Below, in pieces: positions 13,986-26,893 of a DNA stretch of 64,000 nucleotides. The notes under the pieces are model-generated. The model saw only the letters and a program-made list of their open reading frames with translations. It searched no databases and was not told where the DNA came from. The first letter of the stretch is position 1, and each line of letters opens with the position of its first letter. The position numbers and the translations under genes were made by a program. The DNA is from Cristatella mucedo (taxonomy: Eukaryota > Bryozoa > Phylactolaemata > Cristatellidae): assembly GCA_009760855.2 (NCBI GenBank), contig WPIO01000002.1, positions 7,870,001 to 7,934,000 of the forward strand, written 5' to 3'.

Positions 13986-15060
13986 TACTGAAGGAGAAGA
14001 AGCACTCTTCGCTCGCAGAACTCTAGCTGGAACGAGCTTCGCACCATCCGGCCGACACCGCCAAGCCTTTCTAGGTGGTTTGAGCAGGCCAAATGTCGGC
14101 GGCCCTACTCTCTGCCTTGACCCCTAGGTACGTTACATGCGTGAGCTTGTGTCCCGAACCGCTCCAGACTCGCTACTTGCCTAACGTTCGACCCCACTGG
14201 CCCGGCAAAGCTTGACTAAAACTCACCGGATAAGGCGAGGCAACGTTCGCGGAGCGGTCAAGAAAGCAGGACTGCAAGGTGCGGTGAGGGCCGTTGTACT
14301 GCGTAGCTAGGTGCATACGGAAAGCGAGGCTGGCGGTGCGCTCGCCGCTTCATCCTGCAGCTTCGTGCCCTCAGAGGGGCGGGCAGCCGAGACAGAGCAG
14401 GACTAATCAGCATGCCAAGTGACGTCACCAGGGCAGCTGAAAGTAAAAATGCACTAGGTAAAGCATGAACCTTAACCGAACCGGAGAGGAATAAGATTAG
14501 CTACGTCTTTTTAATATCGCAACCCACCGTCCCATCTGAGCTGAGCCATTCGACCGCTTACGAGCTAATAGTCTTTCAATTCACCGTGGCCCATCTGTAG
14601 TAAGTGGTAGATATCCCATGATAAGTATAGTCCACACACATTGAATCTAATAGTCCTTTGAAACTCTTTTTTTGTCCCGACGTACTTGGAAATTTGATCT
14701 GATGTTGGTCGGTGTATCTGCTAATACGAAATATCAGCACAACGTAAAGATACAATCGCACTGTACTGCTGTGATGAAGTCATGGAAATTCCACCAACTC
14801 ATTCCTTACGTTTTTTCACAAATGTAAAATCACTTTGCTATCAGTTTTTATTTTTAGTAGCAAATATGTATAGCCCCGCATTGTCAGTAACGAGCCTCGG
14901 CCCAACTCTACTTTAGTATCGAAGGAGAGCCACCTATTGTGTGACGGCCTCCCTCGCCCCACCCCGATGGCTATTGCATGCACGAGAGAGGGCCACGGCA
15001 TCCATTTTGAGTTCATTTTTTGCTAGATTGCTACCTTCTCGAACTTTCGCGAAGCGATTT
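13986..15060. other. No recognisable feature
   Basis: No coding frame, SINE or LINE block was found in this stretch. Confidence 0.45.
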
Positions 15061-15720
15061 TTTGCTAAGATATAGCACCCGGACGTCCTTTGTATCCGAT
15101 CGTAAGCGACCGAGACGCCTCTTTCCGTAAGTGGCGGCTCCTAAATCGCTGGCCAATTCTGGAGAGGAAAGTGCGGTAGCGGCCGAAGCGTAGCTCGTTC
15201 AAGTGTGAGCGGGGTGTGGTCCTCACTTCCCTTGCTACGCTTGACGATCGCTCTCGTCGCTGCAACCTCCTGGCTGGCGCCCTGCGAGCAGAGTTCAAGT
15301 TCATGCGACTGTTAGACGGCAACGCAGCTCCTGCTACGCACGCGGCTCTGAACCGAAGAGGAAGCCGAGAGCTGCCGAAGCCTATCGCGGGGAGCCAGGA
15401 CCCCGCCGCACCGGAAGCAGCCGCGGCGGGACAAAGCGATCGCTCGATTCGTTGGCTGCCGCCCGGGGCCGCGGACCCTGTTTGTGCAGACCGCAATCAG
15501 CAATCAGGCGACAACAATGACCGCTCTGTAGGCTCCGGAATGTCAATGCTGGACACTACTTTAAAAGCAATACGTCTGTATCTATGCAGAAATCGCAGCT
15601 TCCAGGCGTCTACTCGGCCGAATGGGCTCGGACCGGGGAGGGGGCTTGGAGTGCATATGAGGGCTTTAAATTTAATTCAAGTCGACCACACTCGCACTCG
15701 TAGGCATAACTAATAGAGGG
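15061..15720 (+). other. CpG-rich block with a doubtful open frame
   Basis: GC-rich DNA, open on both strands. The plus-strand frame runs to a stop near 15711, with its first ATG near 15302 and about 136 codons after it. It contains an Ala/Pro-rich middle part. An antisense frame of 143 codons overlaps it. No domain was recognised. It could be a first exon or simply a CpG island with few stops. Confidence 0.2.
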
Positions 15721-15898
15721 TGGCGTTGGTCTATTTGCAAACGTTGTGTCCGCGAACGTTAGCCGATTGAATATTAGGCGCATCCCCACAGAGCCAATTC
15801 ACTGGATGCGCAATTAATTGATTCACTGGATTGGGCAAATAAAGGTGGGGAAAGAATGGCAGAAAAAAGAAAAGGTCGCTACAAGGAGACAGCAGTCT

Positions 15899-17451
<1,553 letters not shown>

Positions 17452-17883
17452 GCTCATGTAATTTATCTCCGTCTGTAACCCGTCAAAGCCTGAAAGACTA
17501 AGTGGGTGGCACGAAGGTAAGTTTTCTATAGCACACTCAAAGCTTAAGCGACTTTTGGTACGCATTTGGTAGCCAATAGACTTCATCCCACGCAAAAAAG
17601 AGAAAGTGAGAAGCATAGCTGAGTGAGGAGGGTGGGTGAGGGCTGGTGAGTAGCATGGAAGCGGCAGCTCGGGGTGGCTCGAATAGACATGCCTCAGTCG
17701 GCAGCAGAAGAGTAGGTGTCATTGCGTCAGAGTTAAGGAAGTGAATTCAACAGTCTAGGACCTGCATAGTAAAAGCTTCTGTTGCCAACGATTTTTAACC
17801 GGAGTAATGGAACGGCTAATTTATTGTCCACTGAAGACCTGGGGGCATGAGGAGGCAGAAGCTGGTACAGCAATTAAGCTAGG
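17452..17883 (-). mobile_element. LINE-B, 3' fragment
   Basis: Read on the minus strand, it matches the end of LINE-B at 58.9-59.3 kb: AAGCTTTTACTATGCAGGTC, then AACTCACTTCC-like sequence, GATGAAGTCTATTGGCTACC, and finally GACGGAGATAAATTACATGAG. This corresponds to the C-terminus of the reverse transcriptase protein (the block that reads W-N-S-L-P in related elements) and the 3' UTR. The 5' end is truncated. Confidence 0.75.
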
Positions 17884-17885
17884 TC

Positions 17886-18260
17886 ATCTACTATCTAAGA
17901 TCTGTCCGACGACACCTGCTCTGGCCTTTGCCTTGAACAGCTTATCGACAAAGTCTTCATGGTAGTTAAAGGCCTCCAACTCTCTCAATAGAGCTGCGAC
18001 AAATTCTTTGTCAAAGTCTGATTTCATATGTTGCGGTGGCATCCGCACCTTCCAGGGGCCCAGCATAGACGTTGTTCCATCCACAGAGTTTACTATATTC
18101 GTTCACTTTACGTTTTTGTAGCCACATAGTTCTTGGTTTCACTGTGGCTAGTCCCCCGTCCCGTTGTAAGGCGGGGCGTGTTGATCTTGCTGACGCGAAG
18201 ACCAAATGGCAGAGCAACTTGATGAAAGTGTCTAGACGACCCATTAGGCTGGGAGCCATC
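17886..18260 (-). other. Possible coding remnant, unidentified
   Basis: Minus-strand translation gives two adjacent coding-like stretches in different frames. One contains MAPSLMGRLDTFIKLL and, further on, WLQKRKVNEYSKLCGWNN. The other, downstream, contains KSDFDKEFVAALLRELEAF and ends at a stop near 17884. No family was recognised. A frameshift or an unseen intron would have to join them. It may be an old transposon protein or a decayed exon. Confidence 0.2.
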
Positions 18261-18547
18261 TTTTTGAAGTCTTCGATGGCACCCAGCCATAATCGTTACC
18301 AAGGAGAGCAGAAACGTTCTCACGCTCTTGAATTTTTTTTTTGGCACACCGAGTAAGCTGGATAAAGGGTAAGTTACACTATTGCTACTCCGAAGCGGCA
18401 CGGCTTCGAGGATCCTGAATGCTGCTGTGATTGCAGAGATGCCACGAATTCCGGTCACAGGCAAGAAGTACGATCGTCTCGTACGGACTGATCTCATTGT
18501 AGAGAAGCAGCGTCCACCTTGACTGGCGCTGAAGCTGGACAAGCTTG

Positions 18548-19231
18548 CGATGCTTCTGTAACTCACTGATTGCTGGCCTACCGGCATGTGCGATCAGGCG
18601 ATTACAGATGGTGCAAAACTCCGAAGATAAACTTGTCTGTCGTGAGCGTCGCAGTTGCCACGTTACACCACTTCTCGCCGACCTGCATTGGCTACCAGTC
18701 AAGCAATGGATTGACTTCAAGGTTTTGTCGCTCACTTTTAGGTCACTTCATTCTTTCGCTCCAGCCTATCTCTCAGATCTACTCCACCACCAGGCCAAGC
18801 ATCGTACCACCCGCTTTTCGGATTCCAAAAGTCTACAAGTACCTCAAAAAACCTCAAATCCTTCGGAGGTCGTGCATTTAGTTCGTATGCTCCCAAAGCC
18901 TGGAACTCCCTCTTGACTTGCGTCACAACATCCCCCTTCTTGACCGCATTTAAAAAGAACTTAAAAACACACATACTTACGACAGCATTTAGTGGGTCAC
19001 TGTGATTCGTCCTTGATGTGCTTATGCGTGCTGACACTGTGCATGCTGCCACTAACCACATTTGTATGCTGACCCTGTGCATGTCACCCCAACCACGTTA
19101 TTCATGTTTATCAAGCATGATATTACTCACCATTCAATCGCGCTTCCCTTTGCAGCAAATGTGAAGCGCCTAGAAAGAGATTGAGCTCTCTGATGGCGCT
19201 TTATCAAGTGCATTATTATTATCATTATTCC
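18548..19231 (+). mobile_element. LINE-A, 5'-truncated copy
   Basis: The segment encodes pieces of the C-terminal reverse-transcriptase region in order: LAGLPACAIRRLQMVQNS, LHWLPVKQWIDFK, a FAPAYLSDLL block, and AWNSL in a shifted frame. The 3' UTR follows, with AAATGTGAAGCGCCTAGAAA, GGGCGC-like TGATGGCGCTTTATCAAGTG and a (TTA)n-type tail. The reading frame is interrupted several times, so the copy is dead. Confidence 0.85.
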
Positions 19232-19487
19232 TTCGATATGGCACGCTTTCATCTGTTCATCTATAGAGCTCCACTGCTTGAGCCTACATGTCAGAGCCTC
19301 GGCATTGGAGTTGCTGAAACCAAAGGCCGCTAATAAAGTAGCTAAGGCAGTTTCGCTTGGGATCCTTAGTTGCATCACTGAAATCGTCTAAATCTACAGG
19401 GTCTTCCTGACTCACTGACCTGCTTCGTTCTGTGAATGGTTGGAGGCGCTCTTTTATTTGTTCCACTCTCTTCGGAATGCGCTGCTC

Positions 19488-19569
19488 TCTCTCTCTCTCT
19501 CTCTTCCATCTCTCTCTCTCTCTCCCTCTCTCTCTATCTCTCTTTCTCGCGCTCTCTCTGTCTCCCTAT

Positions 19570-19605
<36 letters not shown>

Positions 19606-19680
19606 TTCTCTCTATATCTTGCTCTCTCTCGCTCTCTCTCTCTCACGCTCTCTCTCGCGCTCTCTCTCTATCTCTCTCAT
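19488..19680. repeat. Imperfect (TC)n tract
   Basis: TC dinucleotides with scattered A and G interruptions over about 190 bp. Confidence 0.95.
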
Positions 19681-20347
19681 CTGGAGAGTGGCTATGGAAG
19701 CTCATGGCAGTGTGTCACCGAGGCAGTGAATAAAGCAAGGTCCGGTCATTTTCTAGCAGGTGCATTCTCGCCAGTCTGCTAATTTATCAAAGCTCTAGAA
19801 AGCTTACAGGTACCTTTAAGAATCTTCCATAAGCAATTCTGAGGCAAAGATCAAAGTCTCTGTCGTAGCATCGGAGATGAGCATCCTGAAATACAACGAA
19901 TTTCACAAAAAATCTACTAGCAATGGCGATGGAAAAGCATCTAGGAACAGCTGTTGTCTCAAGAATTTAGGGCTTCCTGGGCATTTGCTCATCAGAATCT
20001 TTAATGTTACATATTTTTTTGTGACAAACTCACATCCACTGTTTCTCACCAAAAATGCTTAAATTTGGAAACAAAACCACTCTCATCACAGCAGCACGTT
20101 AAAATTAATTGTTCACAGTTTGAAACATGAGCAGTTACGAAACGAAATTCCACACAAAGGAAAAAATTCTAGTACACCGTGATCCTGAGTACGTGAATGG
20201 AATCTTTGGATATCTTATGGGCGAGAGAAACTTTCTAATCGGCTGGTCTCCTCGCCAATTCACAAAGAATCGATTAACTTATTAAAACCTATGGGTATTG
20301 GCCAAGTCGGCAATTCTTTCAAAAAAGGGTGAAATCCTACCTAGCTC
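19681..20347. other. No recognisable feature
   Basis: Unremarkable AT-rich DNA without a supportable gene or repeat. Confidence 0.4.
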
Positions 20348-20443
20348 CAACCGTGCTTCCTTTGCAGCAAATGTAAAGTGCCTAGAAAGAGATTGAGTTC
20401 TCTGAGGGCACTATATCGAATTTATTATTATTTTTATTATTAA
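20348..20443 (+). mobile_element. LINE-A 3' tail only
   Basis: An extremely 5'-truncated insertion. It holds GTGCTTCCTTTGCAGCAAAT, AAAGTGCCTAGAAAGAGATT, GAGGGCACTATATCGAATTT and then TTATTATT. Only the conserved 3' terminal block is present. Confidence 0.8.
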
Positions 20444-20470
20444 GATTCCACGTCCGTGCACAAGCGACGC

Positions 20471-20640
20471 ACTGGTTTGGCCCAGTGGTTAAAGGGCTCG
20501 CCTTGAACCAGGGTCAAGGTGAATTATTTGAGGTCATAGGCTCGAGCCCCGTGGCATATGTGAAGAGCCTGAATAGAGATAAACTTTTCTTAGGGTACTA
20601 CAGTGTATACAAATTAATTACACATATATTTTATTTATAT
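20471..20640 (+). mobile_element. SINE-B, tRNA-derived SINE
   Basis: The A box is TGGTTTGGCCCAGTGGTTAA and the B box is within ATAGGCTCGAGCCCC. They are followed by CATATGTGAAGAGCCTGAAT and the LINE-A-like tail block AGAGATAAACTT...TTAGGGTACTAC. The 3' end runs into an (AT)n tract, which may have grown from the SINE tail. Confidence 0.8.
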
Positions 20641-20642
20641 CA

Positions 20643-20751
20643 AATTATATATATATATATATATACTCGAGGATATATATATATATATATATATATACTC
20701 GTGATATATATATATATATATATATACTCGTGATATATATATATATATACT

Positions 20752-20812
<61 letters not shown>

Positions 20813-20816
20813 TATA
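20643..20816. repeat. (AT)n interrupted by CTCG motifs
   Basis: About 170 bp of AT dinucleotides. They are punctuated four to five times by ACTCGAGG or ACTCGTG at spacings of about 20-30 bp, giving a higher-order repeat. Confidence 0.95.
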
Positions 20817-21040
20817 CTCGAGTGAGTCCGCGGACTCGCTTCGCTGAGTTATAGTAGAAATACAGCACTGAACATACATGTACACGTTTATTACTTTCTG
20901 GTACACTATGTCTTTTTGTCATCGTGTGTGCCTGTGAACTTGCTTCGCGGAGCGTGATGCCAAGACTACGTGATGGAAGTGTACCGTCTTGCCGCATGAC
21001 GGAGGGAAGGACGGACTTTCTAGCTTTAATTAATAGGAAT
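20817..21040 (+). repeat. UR1 dispersed repeat, copy 1
   Basis: The copy opens with CGAGTGAGTCCGCGGACTCG, then CTTCGCTGAGTTATAG, then CGTCTTGCCGCATGACGGA, and ends with GCTTTAATTAATAGG. The same blocks in the same order occur just downstream and, inverted, at 55.7 kb. It has no coding content and no tRNA promoter boxes. I cannot assign it to a class. Confidence 0.7.
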
Positions 21041-21074
21041 GCGTTGAGTGAGCCTGAGCACATGAAAAATATAA

Positions 21075-21235
21075 TTCGAGTGAACCTGTGGACTCGCTTT
21101 GCTGAGTCATTGTAAAATTAAAATACTGTAATAAGCCACGTGACTTAAGTGTGCTATCTTGCCGCGTGAGGTAAATGAGTGGCAGGTGACGGACGGACGT
21201 GACGGACAGACATTCTCGCTTTAATCAATAGGGAT
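21075..21235 (+). repeat. UR1 dispersed repeat, copy 2
   Basis: It shares TCGAGTGAACCTGTGGACTC, GCTTTGCTGAGTCAT, CTATCTTGCCGCGTGA and TCGCTTTAATCAATAGG with copy 1 and is shorter in the middle. The two copies lie in direct orientation about 35 bp apart. Confidence 0.7.
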
Positions 21236-21528
21236 AAGTGTCCACAGGTTGCTACAGATAAGGAATTCATGTCTGTTAGAGATTCCCATTAGTCTGAAGA
21301 AAGATCCGAAAAAATTCGCAGGAATACCAACGGGCAACCATAATTAAAAAGAAGCTTCCGATTTCAATTCAATTTATTCACAAGTTAAGACAGTTAAGGA
21401 CAAATTAAGGACAGCTGTACATGTCCAAATCAAAAACTCACCATAGTTAGCAGGCGTTCTGGGCACATTGTGCCCACTCTGTAGCCTCGTGATGGTACGT
21501 TTGGAGTACCCGTCAGCTTTTCGTGTAG

Positions 21529-21551
21529 CCCCCCCCCCCCCCCCCCCCCCC
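21529..21551 (+). repeat. Poly(C) run
   Basis: A run of 23 cytosines. The opposite strand is a G run able to form G-quadruplexes. Run length in assemblies is often inaccurate at such sites. Confidence 0.9.
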
Positions 21552-21797
21552 GTTAGCCACTCTGGCTGGCTGGCTGGCGCTGTGGACCCGCGGCTATAGA
21601 TAGCATCAAGTGACCGGAAATAAAACCAACTGCCAGTGCCTCAAGGGCTTCCATGAGGCTGCTCGGGCTCCCTGCAACACGTGACCTCGGTGACCTTGCG
21701 GTTAGTATTGCTGACCATGTCCTGTCGGTAGCAGGCATGGCCGAGCAAGGATATTTTTTATGTAAAGAGCAAAACATAGAAGATTCTCATCCGCCGA

Positions 21798-21955
21798 GCG
21801 TGTTTAGCCCAATGGTTAAAAGCTGTCCGCTCCACCAAGGACAAGGTGATCGCATTTGATGACCGAGGTCGTGAACTCAAGCCCAGTGGCACATGTGAAG
21901 TGCCTGAATAGAGATTAAGTTCTCTTAGGAGCTATAGACATGAATTATTGTATAC
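21798..21955 (+). mobile_element. SINE-B, diverged copy
   Basis: The A box is TGTTTAGCCCAATGGTTAAA. A CAAGGTGATCGCATTTGA spacer follows, then GTGAACTCAAGCCCAGTGGC in place of the B box. The typical tail GTGCCTGAATAGAGATTAAG, TTCTCTTAGGAGCTATAGAC ends near GAATTATTGTA. The B box is mutated. Confidence 0.75.
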
Positions 21956-22067
21956 AGGCAGGCTAGACCCTTAATTGCTGAACGATCAGAGCTCAAAACC
22001 ATTAGGTTTATTCAATACAAACTCTGCTGTTACTCAACGTGTGGAATTAAGACATAATTTCATCTTG

Positions 22068-22255
22068 GGGGCGGCGTAGGAGTAGGGGGCAGTGGCCCAG
22101 GTCGCTGCCCCTGGCACTGCCTCCTGGCTCCACCTCCTGGCTCCACCACTGGTCGCAGGTCCTAAATAAAGTAGAGGTCAGATGATAAAACAGCCTCATT
22201 TGCATTATGCAAATACTGACTGTATATAGTGACAGAAGAGGTGTCCCATTGTCCG
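22068..22255 (-). mobile_element. Possible hAT-type terminal fragment plus SINE-A scrap
   Basis: Read on the minus strand from 22151, the sequence CAGTGGTGGAGCCAGGAGG resembles the ends of many hAT-derived elements. A matching second end was not found. To the right, AACAGCCTCATTTG...ATATAGTGACAGAAGAGG resembles the 3' part of SINE-A on the minus strand with a small insertion. Both calls rest on short matches. Confidence 0.3.
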
Positions 22256-22377
22256 TTTTTTGAAGATTAGCACCAATCCAATTGAAATACGAGTATTTAT
22301 TTTAACCGTCATGCAACACATGATTGCCACAATCCCAGCTCAGGCTCTCCTCTGTCGTTTTGTTCTCCGGAAAAAGC

Positions 22378-22558
22378 ACACACACGCACCAGCACACTCA
22401 TGCACGCACACACATACCACATGCACACACATGCACACATACCACACACACACACATGCACATGCACACACATGCACACATACCACATGCACACACATGC
22501 ACACATACCACATGCACACACATGCACACATACCACATGCACACACATGCACACACAT

Positions 22559-22600
<42 letters not shown>

Positions 22601-22640
22601 CCAGACAAACCCACGCAAACTCACACAAACCCACACATGT
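22378..22640. repeat. Compound (CA)n with a roughly 25-bp higher-order unit
   Basis: CA dinucleotides in which ATGCACAC and ATACCAC variants form a unit of about 25 bp, repeated about four times between 22400 and 22560. Pure (AC)n follows, then ACCCACACAAAC-like units. Confidence 0.95.
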
Positions 22641-23334
22641 GCAAACCCTCACTCTCACTCGATCGCTTTAGCTAAAGCCTTTTCTTCCTAGTTCTTACCC
22701 TATAGTCCGTGCAGATATAGTTTATACAAAAAATATACATGTACCAATGTGGGCAGTCGCCAACAGAGAGTAGAAGCAACAGGTCAGCGCTGCGGGCGGT
22801 GGATGTCAGGCGAAAAACGGTTCAAAAAAGGGCAGCCGAGGGCAGACAGACCGCAACCCCTTATGCGACAAAGGCTGGCAATGCCTCTACCTGTCGATGG
22901 CACCTATTGCAACGGCTTCGTGCTAGGACTGGTCTTTCGCACTGCCAGTACCGGTCAATTAACTGCCTTCCTTGTTTAGGTCTATCAGTGCTGCCCAGTC
23001 TACAAAGAATAACGAACAGTCAAAACATGTTGGCCGAATCTGGCCGGCATTGTGGCTTTGACATCGGATGCAGGCGGGCAGATACCAAAGGCGGTGCTGA
23101 AGTCTCCCTCAAATCTCGCTCGCGATTGTTCACGTCTCCGAAGTTGCTGCTATGCGAATGAACGCAGGTACAGGTGGATCTCTTCAACCAAATCAAGTAG
23201 TAACCGTCTTCGATAACAGCATGGCATTTGCAAGTTTCATTCAGAAGGCTGCTCCCATGGCTAGTCATCACATTCTGTTATAGATTAGGGACTGCCAACC
23301 ACGGTGACTAGCTAAAGAGTTTACTAGCTCCGCG
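22641..23334. other. No recognisable gene
   Basis: A 140-codon plus-strand frame covers 22739-23161 but has no recognisable domain. Another frame overlaps it. Confidence 0.35.
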
Positions 23335-23975
23335 GCAGCTCTATCCAGACTGGACTGCTGCAATTCAACTTGTGCTCGGCTACGGATAAAAGCTATTAAG
23401 CCTCTCCAGCTGATCATTAATATGGCTGGAAGATTAGTCAACAGCTCCCACAGGTTCAGCTGTATGTCTCCTTAGCAGAAGGAGCTGCAATAGTTCCCGG
23501 TTGATCAACAGATATGGAGTAAAATGCTTACTCTGACTCTCAAGGCCCACCGTTGGGTTGAGTACCTGACTCAACTGCTTCAATGCAGTTTCAACCTTCA
23601 CCCCGTTCATCCCCCTTCAGGTGCTCTATGGACAATGAACTAGCTGATCCATCCTTTGGCTATTAAAGGCTATTGGCGAAGGAAGCTGTTGCTCTACAGG
23701 CCCCCACCTTTCCACAATGCTTACGAAAAGACATCGGGTTTCTTGCTGCATACAGTGGCTCATCCTTGCCAGCCATCCTGAGCTGCTACTTCCATCTTCT
23801 GCCCACTTTCTCGAATGACCTCCTGAGAGAAATATGCTTCCCACTTTCTTTGAGTTTCGTACGATGAAGTCTGTTGGCTACCGTAATGCGCCGGAAGCCT
23901 CCTAACTCTCAAGCCTGACGTCCACTTAGTCTTTATGGTTTTGAAGAGCAACAGATGGAGATGCATACACACATA
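23335..23975 (+). mobile_element. LINE-B relic, decayed
   Basis: Frame fragments follow the order of a CR1/L2-type reverse-transcriptase C-terminus: SRLDCCNS, IKPLQLIINMAGRLVNS, and a W-L-I-N-R-block-like TTGATCAACAGATATGGAGT. A 3' region follows that matches the LINE-B copies at 17.5 and 58.9 kb (ACGATGAAGTCTGTTGGCTA, CCACTTAGTCTTTATGGTTT, GATGGAGATGCATACAC). Several frameshifts and stops are present. Confidence 0.65.
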
Positions 23976-24018
23976 TCGTAATGAGCCAAGTCGCATGTTG
24001 TCTGTAAAACTCATTTAG

Positions 24019-24124
24019 TCGCCTCTGTCGTGCTTGTATGTCCGAGGGCGCAAACATGCAATGCCGGCTGTTTCCGCCTCGAACTATCCATCCTTAGAAC
24101 GATGGATGGACCACATGAGACCTG
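24019..24124 (+). CDS. Candidate internal exon, weak
   Basis: An open stretch of 35 codons that includes RKHAMPAVSASNYPSLERW. It is preceded by an acceptor-like CTCATTTAG and followed by G|GTGAGT, a near-optimal donor. There is no upstream stop-free extension, because TAG is the acceptor itself. No family was recognised, and no neighbouring exon with a matching phase was identified. A short open frame between splice-like signals can arise by chance. Confidence 0.2.
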
Positions 24125-24717
24125 GTGAGTGATTATTGCTTGAAGCCCTTGAAGCCCGTGCAGCAGTTATTGCGAGCCTGACTTATGCAGCAGAAAAAAA
24201 CCAAACTGCTGTGTTGCCGTATGGGAGGGCACAGCCAAGCTTAAGCATAGCATACGAGCCTTCTAGAAGTATCTTCTGTTGCATCGGCCTTCAGCACGTC
24301 CCTAGCCGTCGAGGGCATGTAGTGTCAACCAGTGCTGTTATGGTATAGACATACGGACATTTCGACGACGAATCGGCAAAACAGGACACGTGTTTGGCAC
24401 CAAACAGAGGCTCCGAGTAGGCCGTCCAGGCACTGCTGCTCCGAGGCAGTCCACGGAGGGAGCAATTGACGGAAGTCCGAGAAGGGTCGGCCAAACGCTC
24501 GGCAATGCATAAGGAACATCCCTGTGGCATCAGGGTATGGGGGATCGATCATACAGAAGGGAAGATCTAGTGAGATGCTTTGCCGAGCCTTTGAGGCCTC
24601 AAAGCTACGACTGGCAGAGTTGGTCTGGGTATTGCCATTCCTGCTCAGCGAGAGGGCAGGCGTCCGCTGGTTCCCCCGTAGCCGCAGTTTGGTGGCAGTC
24701 GTCTTGCCAGCTTTGAG
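24125..24717. other. No recognisable feature
   Basis: No supported gene or repeat before the purine tract begins. Confidence 0.4.
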
Positions 24718-25258
<541 letters not shown>

Positions 25259-25534
25259 CATTAATACTCGCACGGGACGCCCAACTTATGAGAATTCTTA
25301 AGCACACACACCAAACATTGAATAGGCTCAGCTGACCAGACACTGAGGGTCGGACATCCAGGCTCCCATTGTCGTGGTCATATTGTGCAAATAGATGTCT
25401 ATCAAAGTCTATTGCCGTCTACACATGCCTTTCAGGGCCAATCATCTAAACAGGTTTTCCCACAGCTGATTACTAGTCGATTAGCAAACTAATCACTGAT
25501 TCAGGAGGTTTGTATACAATTGAGCATCTCTGAA

Positions 25535-26113
<579 letters not shown>

Positions 26114-26536
26114 GACCGAGACCTTGCGAGTTTGCCCTGCCGGTAGAGATATATCATCCAGCTAGAGAAATTGCTCAACATTCGCAGAGTTTGCCTTCCC
26201 ATGAAGCAAGATCAAGTAAGCTACTAGACAGCATGAAAGTGGACAGGAGGTCGACGAAGTGCTTTTGCTTACGGACGTCTCGTCGGAAATCCGCAACGTC
26301 AACAAGATTATGCACATGGTCGATCTGCTCTCGGCCAAGCGATTCCAGCTGCCTAGCATGACGAATGGGGAATAGCTAAAGGGAATTCTTTACCCGGCTG
26401 CATGCTGTAGTTAAACTAATGATAATGGCTATTAATCATGAGTTCAAACGCACGACGTGCCTACGGATTCGTCGGTTCGACCGCACAGCAGCGGCTGCTG
26501 GCCGACAGACTCGGCTAACCAGAGACGCCTGCTCTG

Positions 26537-26704
26537 ATGGCTAAGCTTACCGAGGCGCCTGTTGTGCTGACCTGCACAGCGCCTGCGAGCGTCGGCGAAC
26601 TACGTAGGCGTCCTCGAACTACGGAAGTGCCCGATGTTCGCCGAACGACTTGCAAGCCCGCTATGTCACACTGTCTTCGCGGAGGCGTGCAGCCATTTAA
26701 CTAG
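26537..26704 (+). CDS. Small open frame, 55 residues, doubtful
   Basis: An ATG-to-TAG frame beginning MAKLTEAPVVLTCTAPASV, with Arg-rich middle and GC-ended codons. The frame is also open for eight codons upstream of the ATG. No domain was recognised. It lies between the purine tract and the CAG/ACC array. It may be part of an exon or chance. Confidence 0.15.
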   Translation: MAKLTEAPVVLTCTAPASVGELRRRPRTTEVPDVRRTTCKPAMSHCLRGGVQPFN

Positions 26705-26767
26705 AGAGCCATTTACCTAGTGGCATCGACTGCATGCGAGCTTGCACGGAGTGGAGCATGGAGTGGT

Positions 26768-26893
26768 CTGCAACAGCAGCAGCACCAGCAGCACTAGCAG
26801 CACTAGCAGCACCAGCAGCAGCACCAGCAGCAGCATCAGCAGCAGCACCAGCAGCAGCACCAGCAGCAGCACCAGCAGCAGCACCAGCACCAC
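26768..26893. repeat. CAG/CAC trinucleotide minisatellite
   Basis: Repeated CAGCAGCAC units with CTAG and ATC variants over about 125 bp. Confidence 0.93.

Noticed and set aside
18108-18587. 159-codon minus-strand frame overlapping the LINE-A start
   Set aside because: Part of it is antisense LINE. The remainder conflicts with a more protein-like frame in the same DNA, and neither has a family match.
20635-21063. Tyr-Ile rich 142-codon frame
   Set aside because: It is the (AT)n tract read as codons, extended into UR1.
22400-22560. CRISPR-like regular repeats in the CA region
   Set aside because: Units are contiguous microsatellite variants without unique spacers, in eukaryotic DNA.
22260-22691. 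His-Thr and Cys-Val rich frames across the CA tract
   Set aside because: Simple-repeat translation only. The same applies to the AC tract at 46.1 kb.
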